DNA of 36,392 nt from positions 1 to 36,392 of the forward strand of contig JAUYGA010000030.1 in assembly GCA_030690755.1 (NCBI GenBank), in the 5' to 3' direction. Positions 22,594 to 31,015 of this stretch are shown here, in pieces (the first letter of the stretch is position 1; each line of letters opens with the position of its first letter). The DNA is from Nanobdellota archaeon. Lineage in GTDB: Archaea; Nanobdellota; Nanobdellia; Woesearchaeales; JAUYGA01. A program made the translations under genes and the position numbers. A model generated the notes under the pieces. That model did not search any database, was not told the DNA's origin, and saw only the letters and a list, made by a program, of their open reading frames with translations.

Positions 22594-23169
22594 TTATGGT
22601 CTTTGTCTTTTGACTTCTGCAAAGATTTTTCTCTCAACAGTCTTTTCTGTTTTCTTTTCAGTGTTGACTTTTGTTGATGATTTTTCTTTCTTGTGATGAG
22701 GCTCGTTCTTTGTCAAGTTCATCTCTTCTTTCTCGACTTCTTTAGCTTTATCAAGATGCTCTTTGATCTCTTCTTCCTTCTTTTCAATAGCTTCATCAAC
22801 TTTCTCTTCTGCATCTGTTTTAGCGTGTTTTTCCTTTGCCGGTCTTTTTGCTTCCTGCTTTTTCTCGGTAGCAGGCGCTCCGACAAGTTCTAATTTTAAT
22901 GAACCATCAGCGAATTTTACAGCGTCAACCTTGACATGATGAGGGATGTTTTTCATGCTTCTTTCCCAAATCTTTAAGTTAAGGTATTTTCCAATCTTGA
23001 TTTTGTCTTGTTCGACTTTCATGTGTCTTGCCATGAAGTCTCTTATCGCTCTCATTGCTCTTTTGGCCCTTCTATATCTAGGGACCTGTTCAGTGAGCTT
23101 TCTAAGAGGGATATTGTAAACTCTCTGGAGTTTGATTTCAGCGCTTTCCTTTTTCTTTTCTTTAGCCAT
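22594..23169 (-). CDS. Ribosomal protein eL31 with long charged tail
   Basis: Residues 1-100 are eL31 (QRVYNIPLRKL, YRRAKRAMRAIRDFMARHM, NLKIWERSMKNIPHHVKVDAVK), a large-subunit protein near the exit tunnel. Residues 101-191 are a low-complexity Lys/Glu/Ala extension absent from typical archaeal eL31 (about 90 residues), with a likely helical middle (EEKVDEAIEKKEEEIKEHL) and a basic end. It lies 63 bases after eL39 in the usual archaeal order. Confidence 0.95.
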   Translation of the reverse strand: MAKEKKKESAEIKLQRVYNIPLRKLTEQVPRYRRAKRAMRAIRDFMARHMKVEQDKIKIGKYLNLKIWERSMKNIPHHVKVDAVKFADGSLKLELVGAPATEKKQEAKRPAKEKHAKTDAEEKVDEAIEKKEEEIKEHLDKAKEVEKEEMNLTKNEPHHKKEKSSTKVNTEKKTEKTVERKIFAEVKRQRP

Positions 23170-23232
23170 TTTTGCGTTCTCTTGTTAAATTGATTTTTGT
23201 TGATTTAATTAAAATAATTAAATAAAATACGT

Positions 23233-23406
23233 TTAAACCTTTAGTTTAGTCCTTCTCCAGCTTCTCTTAACTGCTGTGTGTCTTCCTGGGTGAACCTTTT
23301 TCCCTTTGCCGTATTTCTTAGGGACAGTCCAAAAAGGAGCCCATCTGGTCTGCTTGTTTTTCTTGACAAGCCTTTGTTTTCTTGAAGGATTTTTGTATCG
23401 CGCCAT
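23233..23406 (-). CDS. Ribosomal protein eL39
   Basis: A 57-residue, highly basic protein beginning MARYKNPSRKQRLVKKNKQ, with WAPFWTVPKK in the middle and the diagnostic ending SWRRTKLKV. It lines the polypeptide exit tunnel of the large subunit. It is a few residues longer than the usual 51. It lies between the PDCD5-type gene and eL31, the common archaeal arrangement. The 111 bases upstream are A-rich on the coding strand and contain a tandem repeat. Confidence 0.92.
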   Translation of the reverse strand: MARYKNPSRKQRLVKKNKQTRWAPFWTVPKKYGKGKKVHPGRHTAVKRSWRRTKLKV

Positions 23407-23414
23407 TTTTTTGA

Positions 23415-23460
23415 GTTTGTCTTTTTTATTTTTTTTGTTTGTCTTTTTTATTTTTTTTAA
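23415..23460. repeat. T/A-rich tandem repeat before eL39
   Basis: A unit of about 21 bases, TTTGTCTTTTTTATTTTTTT, occurs twice in succession. On the eL39 coding strand it is an A-rich leader or spacer following the PDCD5-type gene. It could be slippage-prone or influence expression of eL39. Confidence 0.5.
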
Positions 23461-23517
23461 ATGATTGTTATTTTTTTGGTTATGTTTTATTTATGTTCTT
23501 TAAATTGTTTATTTTTG

Positions 23518-23850
23518 TTATCTTCTTGTTATGCTTATATCTCTCTTCTTAGGCAGGAATTCTCGAAGTAATGACTTGAGCTGCTCGTCTGTTACCATTT
23601 TCAGTTTTCCGCTTTGTATGCCTTGCGACATGACCAGCAGAACCTTGACAGCCTGTTCCGGATGCGCCAGTCTCAGATTGGAATAGCGTTGCAATGCTTC
23701 TTTTGAAAAATATGGTTTGACCATACTTTCCATCTTCTCAACCTGCTGCATGAAAGCAGCTTCCTCATTTGCCTGAGATGATTGTGATTGATTTTGTCTT
23801 GCTTGGATTTCTGCGATTTTTCTTTTTCTTATCTCATCCAATTCAGACAT
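23518..23850 (-). CDS. PDCD5/TFAR19-family DNA-binding protein
   Basis: A 110-residue helical protein. MSELDEIRKRKIAEIQARQ at the start, the Gln/Ser-rich linker, and YFSKEALQRYSNLRLAHPEQAVKV with the C-terminal LPKKRDISITRR match the archaeal PDCD5 family, thought to bind DNA; its role is unclear. I start at the ATG at 23850, which leaves one base after the eS19 stop; the longer TTG start would overlap that gene. Its place between eS19 and eL39 is conserved in archaea. Confidence 0.95.
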   Translation of the reverse strand: MSELDEIRKRKIAEIQARQNQSQSSQANEEAAFMQQVEKMESMVKPYFSKEALQRYSNLRLAHPEQAVKVLLVMSQGIQSGKLKMVTDEQLKSLLREFLPKKRDISITRR

Positions 23851-23851
23851 T

Positions 23852-24385
23852 TTATTCTTCACTGCGCGATTCTACTTTTTCTTCTTTTTTAGGTTTTTTA
23901 GATTCAACCTTAGGAATAACTATTGTTTCCTTTATTTCCTTCACTTTTTTAGGTGTAGGATTCTTTTTTATGTCAGCGGCAATCTTGTCTAAAAATGATT
24001 TTCCTATTGGTGTGATTATTTTTCCTTTATGAACACCCTTTTCAACCTGTTTTATGAAGCCGGCTTTCTCAAGCTGCTGCAGAATCTTTCGGATTATATT
24101 GCCTGAACCAATTCTGAAATGCGCAGGAGCAACCCCTCGTCTTTTCTTGCTGCCATACTTTACTCTCAGCTTACTGACGCCTATAGGTCCTAATCTGTAA
24201 ACATTTTTTAGAATAGAAGCAGCTCTGAAATACCACCAGTCTTCATCAATCGGGGGTCTTTCCCTGCTGACGCCTGTCTTGACATATTCAGCCCACTCAG
24301 GGGCCTTTATTGCATTCACTTTCTTAAGTTCTGCAGCAGCTCTTTCGACAAGTTCCTGCTGATCAACATCATATGTGGTAACCAT
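23852..24385 (-). CDS. Ribosomal protein eS19
   Basis: A small-subunit protein of 177 residues. The segments PEWAEYVKTGVSRERPP, DWWYFRAASILKNVYRLGPIGVSKLR, GSGNIIRKILQQLEKAGF and KGKIITPIGKSFLD are eS19 signatures. About 30 extra Lys/Glu/Pro residues form a tail. It heads the cluster. A TATA box far upstream (about 24512-24520) would give a leader of about 100 bases, unlike most genes here; a TATAAT nearer the start is too close to act with the usual spacing. Confidence 0.95.
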   Translation of the reverse strand: MVTTYDVDQQELVERAAAELKKVNAIKAPEWAEYVKTGVSRERPPIDEDWWYFRAASILKNVYRLGPIGVSKLRVKYGSKKRRGVAPAHFRIGSGNIIRKILQQLEKAGFIKQVEKGVHKGKIITPIGKSFLDKIAADIKKNPTPKKVKEIKETIVIPKVESKKPKKEEKVESRSEE

Positions 24386-24544
24386 TTTAGTATTATACCC
24401 CTAACGTTTGTATGCGACCTTGCGGTCTTTGATGCAGTACATTTGGAACATACCGCAGAAACCTTGACTATGCAAGATTTAATTGAATCAATTGCAGAAA
24501 ACTGAGTTAGTTTATAAATGTTTCTCAGATTTTTTTTAAAATAA

Positions 24545-25801
24545 TCACGCCGCCTTCATCAGTTTCATTATGAGTTCATTGCTTCTCTTTATTCCTTCAG
24601 GTATCCTATCTTTGAAAAATTCTTTTGTCGCATCAAACTGCAAACCATATCCTTCTAAGTCGCCATGATCGACGATACTTGCCCACTCTCTAACTGCAGT
24701 ATGAAATTCTAAATCATCCCCTCTTATGTTTTTATCAAACAATGCTGCATTTATTGATTCTTCAAGAAGTTCAGGATTTCTGAACAGGTATTCTGCTATT
24801 CCAAGCCTTAGCCTATATACTGGTGTCTGGCATATTAAGTTCTCATAAGGTTTTATGTTCAACTTATGCCACGCATCGACCATTGTGAGTATGCTCAGAT
24901 GTGAATTCGGTTTCCTTTGTTTCTGGCTGCCGAGGCTGAATTCCCCCAGTATCTTGTCGTCAAGTATTATTGAATCAGATGTATTGAAGACAAATTCTCC
25001 TGCTTTTGTTATCCTTTCTCTGAAATCTTTTTCTTTTTCCTGAATCATCATCTTGAATAATTCTGATTCTGACTGCGCATATTGTTTTATTCTTTCTTTT
25101 GCATAAGGATTTAAGATTGCGATTCCTGAATATATGTGGGCTTTCCCTCCGTAAATTCGAAGAGTCATCAAAACTTTGACATTATCTATGCCGCCCATAT
25201 ATGCTGGATTTGCCCAGGGAAAGAATCCTGCGTTTTTCCATGCTGTTCCCATGCTTTCAAAACACACATGAGTTACTGCTTGAGTGTCTGCTGTGATTTT
25301 GTCATGCTCTTCATATCCTGGAATTTCTATTATTTTAGAACCTAACTTTTCAAATGTTTCTAATGCGCGAGCATACGCTTCATCAGAACTTCTATGCCTG
25401 ATGACTGCCAACGTCTGTCCTGCTGTGCTTATAGTTGGGCTGTGCAATGAATGGCATGTCACAATATTTACATCGCTAGGAAGATATTTTTCAAAGGCAT
25501 TAATTTCAGGTGTTTTTACAGAAGTTTGTCCAGCGACAATTGCGCCTTTTTTTGTTGACGGGCCGAACTGTTTGACGACATCCCCTATATTGTCTGCTTC
25601 CACTGAATAGATTATCAGATCGCTTGTTCTTGAGACTGCGATTCCGTCATTTAGAATTTTGATGTTTGTGTCTTTCAGTTCTTCCTCTAACTGGCTTCTT
25701 TTTTCCGGCAGGTCGCAACCATTGACATGATATCCATTTCTAGAGAATTCTTTTGCATATAATTTTCCCATGTCTCCTAATCCGATGATGCCTATTTCCA
25801 T
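24545..25801 (-). CDS. Prephenate/arogenate dehydrogenase (TyrA-like, long form)
   Basis: An NAD(P)-dependent dehydrogenase of tyrosine synthesis. The Rossmann motif GIIGLGDMGKLYA (residues 4-16) is intact, and VTCHSLHSPTISTAGQTLAVIRH and the helical C-terminal domain fit the family. At 418 residues it is closer in length to the fungal Tyr1 type than to bacterial TyrA (about 280). I use the ATG at 25801 (MEIGIIG) because the longer frame overlaps the preceding gene and adds residues outside the fold. No other aromatic amino acid gene is nearby, so the exact substrate is open. Confidence 0.8.
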   Translation of the reverse strand: MEIGIIGLGDMGKLYAKEFSRNGYHVNGCDLPEKRSQLEEELKDTNIKILNDGIAVSRTSDLIIYSVEADNIGDVVKQFGPSTKKGAIVAGQTSVKTPEINAFEKYLPSDVNIVTCHSLHSPTISTAGQTLAVIRHRSSDEAYARALETFEKLGSKIIEIPGYEEHDKITADTQAVTHVCFESMGTAWKNAGFFPWANPAYMGGIDNVKVLMTLRIYGGKAHIYSGIAILNPYAKERIKQYAQSESELFKMMIQEKEKDFRERITKAGEFVFNTSDSIILDDKILGEFSLGSQKQRKPNSHLSILTMVDAWHKLNIKPYENLICQTPVYRLRLGIAEYLFRNPELLEESINAALFDKNIRGDDLEFHTAVREWASIVDHGDLEGYGLQFDATKEFFKDRIPEGIKRSNELIMKLMKAA

Positions 25802-25823
25802 TAAGAAACAAAATACACTATTT

Positions 25824-26411
25824 CTATTTTGATGCAAACTTATATTCTTCTGTCCTTGCAGACATGATTACTTTGCTGCACTTTGTATTGTCTAGGGCAG
25901 AAAGTTCCTCTTCCAGGCCTTCTCTTGATTCTACTTTTGTGCATATGTAAATAGGTGTTGATGATATCTGAGATGGTCTGCGTTGGGCTGCAAGAGTTTT
26001 CAGACTGAAATCTTGTATTGCTATATCATATTGCCCTGCTGTTTGTCCAATTTGCGCGACAATATGTCCTATGTCCTTAGTTTCTGATAAATTGACAAAA
26101 GATAATCCAGCATAATTCAGAGATATGAATTCCATCGCAGTTAGGATATAAGCTCTAGGGTTTCTTCCGAAATTATTAAAAGTGAAGTTATTGAAAGGAA
26201 AAGGTATTGGACTTGCTGGTTTAAGGTCCCATACAAGTTCGCCAGAATATGATAATTTTTGTCTCTCTTCGTTTGTGTGATCATAGATGATTTTACCTTT
26301 CTCTGCATTAAACTCGCATCTGTCGGGTTTGTCTTTAGCTGGTTGAAAGTTTCTGTGCAGAGTGGTTAGAACATCTGCCAGAGTGTTTAATTTTACTTTT
26401 CCATTATCCAT
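25824..26411 (-). CDS. Hypothetical protein, 195 aa
   Basis: A soluble protein that I do not recognise. It has a run of aromatic and Asn residues (FPFNNFTFNNFGRNPRAY, about residues 71-88) and no membrane segment or cysteine cluster. A purine-rich GGGGG lies about eight bases before the ATG. It lies 22 bases upstream of the TyrA-like gene on the same strand and may be transcribed with it, but nothing ties it to tyrosine synthesis. Confidence 0.6.
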   Translation of the reverse strand: MDNGKVKLNTLADVLTTLHRNFQPAKDKPDRCEFNAEKGKIIYDHTNEERQKLSYSGELVWDLKPASPIPFPFNNFTFNNFGRNPRAYILTAMEFISLNYAGLSFVNLSETKDIGHIVAQIGQTAGQYDIAIQDFSLKTLAAQRRPSQISSTPIYICTKVESREGLEEELSALDNTKCSKVIMSARTEEYKFASK

Positions 26412-26541
26412 TTTTATGCCCCCTGTGATTATTTGGCTTTTTAATTAAAATCAATTTAATTAAAAATCTTAGAACCCCTTTTTTTAAACTGAAAGCAAAT
26501 AAAGATTTAAAAAATTAATTATTAAAAAATATAAAAATTGT

Positions 26542-27462
26542 TTACTTCTTCCGCTTTTTTGTCTTCTTGATTTCTTTCTCGAGCTTTAGCTTGTCAAGAA
26601 GCTCTGTATAGCGATTTCTGATAGTTACTTCTGTGACGCCTGCAATGTCTGCTACTTCTCTTTGCGTTCTTTTCTCGCCGTGTATCAATGCAGAGACATA
26701 TAGCGCAGCTGCTGCAATTCCTGTCGGTCCTCTTCCTGAGGTTAATTCGGCTTTTTGCGCTTTGTCCAGTATTTCGACAGCTTTTGTCTGCGTATCAGGA
26801 GATAGTTTAAGCGCAGATGAGAATCTTGGTATGTAATCTGCTGGGTTTGATGGTAAAATTGTTATCTGAAGTTCTCTTGTTACAAAGCGGTAGGTTCTGC
26901 CAATTTCCTTTTTTTCAATGTTTGATGCTTCTGAAAGCTCATCAAGCGTTCTTGGGACTTCATGTCTTCTGCATGCAGCATATAATGCTCCTGCAACTAC
27001 AGATTCCATTGATCTTCCTCTGACAAGTCCTCTTTGAACAGCCATGGTGTATATTCTTGCAGCCTCTTCTTCTACAGATGCTGGAAGCTTTAAGTATGAT
27101 GAAACCCGCTTAAGCTCAGCAAGAGCCAGTTTTAGGTTTCTTTCAATTGCAGTTGATATCCTGTACTGCCATTTTCTGAGTCTGAAGAATTTGTTTCTTT
27201 CTTTTCCGCCAAGTTGGTATAAGTCTGATTTTCTTCCGACCTCGGTCCCAAGACCCTGATCGTACTGTGTATAGGTCATTGGCGCGCCTGTTCTTCTTTT
27301 CTTCTCGCCTTCATCGCTTTCGAATTCGCGCCATTCCTGCGAGAAATCAACCATTTTATCTTCAACAACAAGACCGCAGTCCTTACAGATGACTTCACCT
27401 TTATCTCTATTGACGAAAAGGTTTACGCTTCCGCATTCAGGACATTTTTTCCCTATAGCCAT
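26542..27462 (-). CDS. tfb: Transcription initiation factor B
   Basis: TFB bridges TBP at the TATA box and RNA polymerase. The zinc ribbon uses C7, C10, C26 and C29; the B-reader region (SQEWREFESDEGEKKRRTGAP) follows, and then two cyclin repeats, the second ending in an HTH (TQREVADIAGVTEVTIRNRYTEL). At 306 residues it is full length. A GAGGTC Shine-Dalgarno lies five bases before the ATG, and TATA-like stretches (around 27508-27517) further upstream imply a leader. Confidence 0.97.
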   Translation of the reverse strand: MAIGKKCPECGSVNLFVNRDKGEVICKDCGLVVEDKMVDFSQEWREFESDEGEKKRRTGAPMTYTQYDQGLGTEVGRKSDLYQLGGKERNKFFRLRKWQYRISTAIERNLKLALAELKRVSSYLKLPASVEEEAARIYTMAVQRGLVRGRSMESVVAGALYAACRRHEVPRTLDELSEASNIEKKEIGRTYRFVTRELQITILPSNPADYIPRFSSALKLSPDTQTKAVEILDKAQKAELTSGRGPTGIAAAALYVSALIHGEKRTQREVADIAGVTEVTIRNRYTELLDKLKLEKEIKKTKKRKK

Positions 27463-27539
27463 TTTTGACCTCAGATAATTTTGTTCTACCTGTCTTTAGT
27501 TATAATGATTATAAAATTATTAATTACTATGTTAAATAT

Positions 27540-27582
27540 AAAATAGACTAGTCTGCTCTTTTTACTAGTACAAGTCTATTTT
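27540..27582. promoter_or_regulatory. Inverted repeat upstream of tfb
   Basis: AAAATAGACT (27540-27549) and AGTCTATTTT (27573-27582) are perfect 10-bp arms, with AGT/ACT continuing the stem inside. It lies about 80-120 bases before the tfb start and 250 bases before the DUF1015 gene. It could be a regulator site or the stem of an RNA hairpin. Confidence 0.45.
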
Positions 27583-27802
27583 CGCCCCCTCAATCTTAAA
27601 TAAATGAATATTAAACCCTATAATATAACTAATGTGTCAAAAATCGATAAAATTGTATTTATCGAATATATCTATTGAAATTACAATAATCTTATATATA
27701 AATTCAGTTCTTAGTATATAAACCTTTCGGTTTTTTTAGAGGATAATGCCAAAAAAAACACTGATTAGGAACCACTTTTGAAGGAGAAAAGCCTGTTGAA
27801 AA

Positions 27803-27811
27803 AGTTTATTA
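27803..27811 (+). promoter_or_regulatory. Box A promoter of the DUF1015 gene
   Basis: AGTTTATTA lies 26-34 bases before the ATG at 27837, giving a leaderless transcript. Confidence 0.4.
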
Positions 27812-27836
27812 AGTGCAATTACTGATGCCATAAACT

Positions 27837-29129
27837 ATGGGCAATCTCAATAATTCTAGCAAAAATTCTAGCAAAACAGCATTGCATGTCCCAGAGATTC
27901 TTCTGCCAAACCCGGAAAACAAGGACATAGACTTGAAGTATTGGTCAGTCATCGCATGCGACCAATATACATCTGATAAGGCATATTGGGAAAAAATCGA
28001 GAAAATGACTGCCAACAAGCTTTCTGCAATGCATTTGATTATTCCTGAAGCTTTCCTTAGCAAATCTGATGAAGATTCAATCAATAGGGAGATTGATGAA
28101 AAAAATAGCAAAATGCAGTCATACTTAGATAAAGGCATATTGAAGTCTGAAGGGAATTGTTTTGTTATGGTCGACCGAAAAACACCTTACGAAAAATCAA
28201 GAAAAGGTTTAGTTGTTGCTTTAGATTTGGAAGAGTTTGAACTGACTGATAATGTTGAAAGAACTGAAAGTAAAAGTCTTATCAGAGCAAGCGAAGGAAT
28301 TATAAAAGAAAGATTGCCTGCAAGAATAAAGCTAAGGGAAAAAGCAGCCCTTGAGATGCCGCATATAATTGTCTTGATTGATGACCCCAAAAAAACAGTG
28401 ATTGAGCCATTATTCAAACAAACACCTGATTTAGAGAAACTCTATGATTTTAAGCTGATGGAAAAATCAGGGAGACTAAAAGGCTACAAGATTTCCAAAA
28501 AACAAATAATCGGAAAAATTGAAAAATCCTTGGCCGCATTGAAACAGAAAAATGGGTTTATTTATGCAATCGGCGATGGCAATCATTCATTTGCCGCAGC
28601 AAAAATGCATTGGGAAATGCTTAAAAGTAATGGAGCAGAGATGAATCATCCTGCCAGATATCTGCTCGTAGAGTTGATGAACATACACGATTCTGGAATA
28701 AAATTCTATCCGATACACCGAGTTGTTTTCAATACAGAACTCAAAGAGCTGCTTGACAAGATGGACGTTTTTTTCAAAAAGAAAGGTACCAAGATTATTC
28801 TTGATGAAAAAAATCCTAAAGGACAAAAGATAACAATCTTATCTGGAAAGAAAAGACTTTCATTGTCGCTAAAAAATTCAGAATTTATCATAGAGTCGTT
28901 CCAGAACTTTCTGGATAGTTTTTCAGATAAGGATATTGACTACATCCATGAGGAGAAAAAAGTTCGGGAGCTTGCAAAAAAAGGAAACATCGGTTTTCTG
29001 CTTCCACCTATAAAAAAGGCAGAGTTTTTCAAAATAATAAGAAAACAGGGAATGCTCCCAAAAAAAAGTTTCTCAATCGGCCATTCGGACGAAAAACGGT
29101 TTTATTTGGAATGCAGAAAAATCCGCTGA
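27837..29129 (+). CDS. DUF1015-family protein
   Basis: A 430-residue protein of the DUF1015 family, found in bacteria and archaea and without an established function; a role in serine metabolism has been suggested for some members. The family's central motif appears as AIGDGNHSFAAAKMHWE (about residues 243-259), and the end GMLPKKSFSIGHSDEKRFYLECRKI matches the typical C-terminus. VPEILLPNP near the start is the usual opening strand. It is a single-gene unit diverging from tfb. Confidence 0.85.
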   Translation: MGNLNNSSKNSSKTALHVPEILLPNPENKDIDLKYWSVIACDQYTSDKAYWEKIEKMTANKLSAMHLIIPEAFLSKSDEDSINREIDEKNSKMQSYLDKGILKSEGNCFVMVDRKTPYEKSRKGLVVALDLEEFELTDNVERTESKSLIRASEGIIKERLPARIKLREKAALEMPHIIVLIDDPKKTVIEPLFKQTPDLEKLYDFKLMEKSGRLKGYKISKKQIIGKIEKSLAALKQKNGFIYAIGDGNHSFAAAKMHWEMLKSNGAEMNHPARYLLVELMNIHDSGIKFYPIHRVVFNTELKELLDKMDVFFKKKGTKIILDEKNPKGQKITILSGKKRLSLSLKNSEFIIESFQNFLDSFSDKDIDYIHEEKKVRELAKKGNIGFLLPPIKKAEFFKIIRKQGMLPKKSFSIGHSDEKRFYLECRKIR

Positions 29130-29204
29130 TGTTTCTTGCGAGCCATAATCAGTTCTTTAAACGATAAGTAAAAACACTGTTATTTATAAAGAAAAAACGT
29201 AAAG

Positions 29205-29216
29205 TTTATATAAATA
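29205..29216 (+). promoter_or_regulatory. Box A promoter of the nucleotidyltransferase operon
   Basis: TTTATATAAATA lies 23-34 bases before the ATG at 29239. A second TATA-like stretch lies about 20 bases further upstream. The mRNA from the nearer one would be leaderless. Confidence 0.55.
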
Positions 29217-29218
29217 AC

Positions 29219-29234
29219 TGATATTTTAATATCA
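29219..29234. promoter_or_regulatory. Operator-like palindrome at the nucleotidyltransferase start
   Basis: TGATATT (29219-29225) and AATATCA (29228-29234) form a perfect 7-bp inverted repeat with a 2-base spacer, between the TATA box and the start codon. It is well placed for autorepression by an antitoxin-like protein. Confidence 0.45.
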
Positions 29235-29238
29235 TAAA

Positions 29239-30099
29239 ATGGAAAATTACATTACCATAGAGATGCTTGAAGAAAACAGGCCTTTATTAATTGGAAGAAT
29301 ATTTACAGAAATGCAGCTAAGCATATTGAAAAAAAAATTACAAAAAAAACCTTTGAATTCCAACGAGAAAACGTATTATTATAAGTTTATTAAGCCAAAA
29401 ATTCGCGCAATGATGGCCTTCTTCAACATTAATGAGCTAAACGTCAATGGCAAGGAATTTATTAAAGAACAACGTTCGGAGGAGGCTATACAGATAGTTC
29501 ATAAGCTGGAACAAAAACATAAAGGCAAAAAAATCATCCTTTCAGGGTCATTCTTATTCAATAAAACATACAATGATGTTGATGTATTTATTTTTTCAAA
29601 ATACGATAAAGAGGATTATCAGAAAGGTAAGATTCATGTTACGTTCTTGCCTGAATCTAATCTTGGTTCGTTATTTTTTAACTCATTATCTAAAATTAGC
29701 GTAAGTAATTTCAACTACACTGCAAAGACGGAGTTTGACATAGGATTAAATAGCGTGTTGCAAACATACGAATTATTAATTAATGCAATTCTAAATAAGG
29801 AAGATCATGAAAAGAATCTCAGAGACTTCATCCTGCAAACAGAATATATCTCTAAAGGCGTTGTTTTGAACCCCAAACAATTATATTATACTCAAGAGAA
29901 ACTTTCACGCAAAAATCTCGACATTTTGTCCAATACGTTTATTAATTCGTTGACATTAAGCTATACTGCAAAAACTTTAAAGACAAAACTTAAAGCGCAG
30001 GTTAATGATTACAAAAAATTATTGATAGAATACAAGAATGCTAAGAACCTGCCGATATATATTGATACATATTCAAAGGTGATTTCGCTTGCAAACTGA
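29239..30099 (+). CDS. Nucleotidyltransferase-fold protein, toxin-antitoxin-like, 286 aa
   Basis: Residues 98-119 contain IILSGSFLF...NDVDVFIFS: GS (103-104) followed by the DxD pair D113/D115, with D167 (EFDIG) as a possible third acidic ligand, the signature of the polymerase-beta nucleotidyltransferase fold. The first 60 residues are basic and helical (EKTYYYKFIKPKIRAMM) and may bind nucleic acid. It overlaps the following small gene by 11 bases, a two-gene arrangement typical of toxin-antitoxin pairs. Which of the two would be toxic is not known. An AbiEii-like relation is possible but distant. Confidence 0.65.
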   Translation: MENYITIEMLEENRPLLIGRIFTEMQLSILKKKLQKKPLNSNEKTYYYKFIKPKIRAMMAFFNINELNVNGKEFIKEQRSEEAIQIVHKLEQKHKGKKIILSGSFLFNKTYNDVDVFIFSKYDKEDYQKGKIHVTFLPESNLGSLFFNSLSKISVSNFNYTAKTEFDIGLNSVLQTYELLINAILNKEDHEKNLRDFILQTEYISKGVVLNPKQLYYTQEKLSRKNLDILSNTFINSLTLSYTAKTLKTKLKAQVNDYKKLLIEYKNAKNLPIYIDTYSKVISLAN

Positions 30100-30406
30100 C
30101 GAAGCCAAAGCATTAATAAACGCGATTTTGGGGTCTGATGTAAGATTTGATGGGCACTTCGATAAATGTTTTTCTAATATTAAAGACGCTCAGCAAGAAG
30201 AGATTATTGAATGGGTTAAGGCATGTAAAGAGCTAAAGAGCAGTCCAATACAATCAAAAACCAACAGTGAGATGATAGGATTTGTAAAGCGGATAGGAAG
30301 CAACCTTAGAGCAATACTAACTAAAGAGAAGAAAGGATATTTTATTGAATTATTCCTTGACAAGCATAAATATTATGAAACAGAAATGAAAAAACTCGGA
30401 TTCTAA
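30089..30406 (+). CDS. Small partner of the nucleotidyltransferase gene, RelE-like end, 105 aa
   Basis: The frame starts with TTG at 30089, inside the end of the preceding gene; I see no ATG close enough to serve. The last 36 residues, GSNLRAILTKEKKGYFIELFLDKHKYYETEMKKLGF, resemble the final strands of RelE/HigB-type toxins (Arg, Lys, then His/Tyr near the end). The first half is helical and charged. The coupled position suggests that the two products work together. The family match is tentative. Confidence 0.55.
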   Translation: MQTDEAKALINAILGSDVRFDGHFDKCFSNIKDAQQEEIIEWVKACKELKSSPIQSKTNSEMIGFVKRIGSNLRAILTKEKKGYFIELFLDKHKYYETEMKKLGF

Positions 30407-30464
30407 AAATATCATGCGCCGACTTATTCTCGTAATGCTTTTTATATTCTTTCTCTTCTTCTTT

Positions 30465-30539
30465 CATTTTCCTGTGTTTTATGAAATGGTTGCACGCAAA
30501 ATAAGATACTCCAACAAACAGGACGGCCAATATTATGAT
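30465..30539 (-). pseudogene. Fragment of the dedA 3' end
   Basis: These 75 bases match 31693-31767, the 3' end of the DedA gene, at about 80 percent by eye and without gaps. On the reverse strand both read ILAVL-VGVSYF and then HFIKHRK. The fragment has no start and runs on into unrelated codons (MKEEEKEYKKHYENK). It begins at the HEPN stop codon, so the HEPN-MNT cassette lies exactly between the two copies. Confidence 0.75.
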
Positions 30540-31015
30540 ATTACAATTCTTATAGTTTCTCTTTGTATTTTTATTATCAATTCTTTTACTCGTTTTAGCT
30601 CGTTCAAGTCTATGCTTGTTTCCACGCCGTAAGTTGATGTTTCTCTGCTTTCTCTTATTGTCGGATTTGTTATGCTTTTTTCAACATCCAATGTGTCGAA
30701 TTGTGTTACTAAGTCTTTATCTAATTCAATTTTTCCTTCATCGATCAGCGTTAGTACTGCTGTTACAGTGCATGCCTGGTTTTTTGAGATATAACCATGC
30801 TTTGCAAGTATTGCCAGAAAGCAGTGATAGATAGAATAAAACCCCACATTTAGGGCCCAGTCATACATTTTTTGTTTTTCAAGAGCTTGTACAACTAGGT
30901 AATTATGTTCTGACTTTTTTATATGCTTTCGAGCTAAATCCATGTCGGGTTTTGCTTTTACAAGTCTCTTTGGCTCGCTTAGACACCATTTCAGGTGTTT
31001 GTCTGCTTGCGGCAT
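30533..31015 (-). CDS. HEPN-domain protein of a HEPN-MNT pair
   Basis: A 160-residue helical protein. The segment YDWALNVGFYSIYHCFLAILAKHGY (51-75) is characteristic of HEPN domains, many of which are RNases in toxin-antitoxin pairs. The usual catalytic RX4-6H is not evident: at the expected place is TIRESRETSTYG (119-130), with Arg121 and Arg124 but Tyr instead of His. It may be inactive or belong to a subgroup with a different active site. It overlaps the end of the upstream MNT gene by 25 bases, as in paired systems. Confidence 0.82.
   Translation of the reverse strand: MPQADKHLKWCLSEPKRLVKAKPDMDLARKHIKKSEHNYLVVQALEKQKMYDWALNVGFYSIYHCFLAILAKHGYISKNQACTVTAVLTLIDEGKIELDKDLVTQFDTLDVEKSITNPTIRESRETSTYGVETSIDLNELKRVKELIIKIQRETIRIVIS

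Larger units (their letters stand above)
27463..27836. other. AT-rich intergenic region between divergent tfb and DUF1015 genes
   Basis: No gene is seen in these 374 bases. The region holds TATA-like stretches for both genes, a 10-bp inverted repeat (27540-27582), two more TATA-like sites near 27692 and 27714, and the small hairpin AAACC/GGTTT (27720-27733) followed by a T-run. A short untranslated RNA from one of these TATA sites is possible but unsupported. Confidence 0.5.

Noticed and set aside
24386..24544. Cys-containing short frames in the long leader before eS19
   Set aside because: Two overlapping frames show scattered Cys residues, but no pair forms a convincing zinc motif and no start signal fits.
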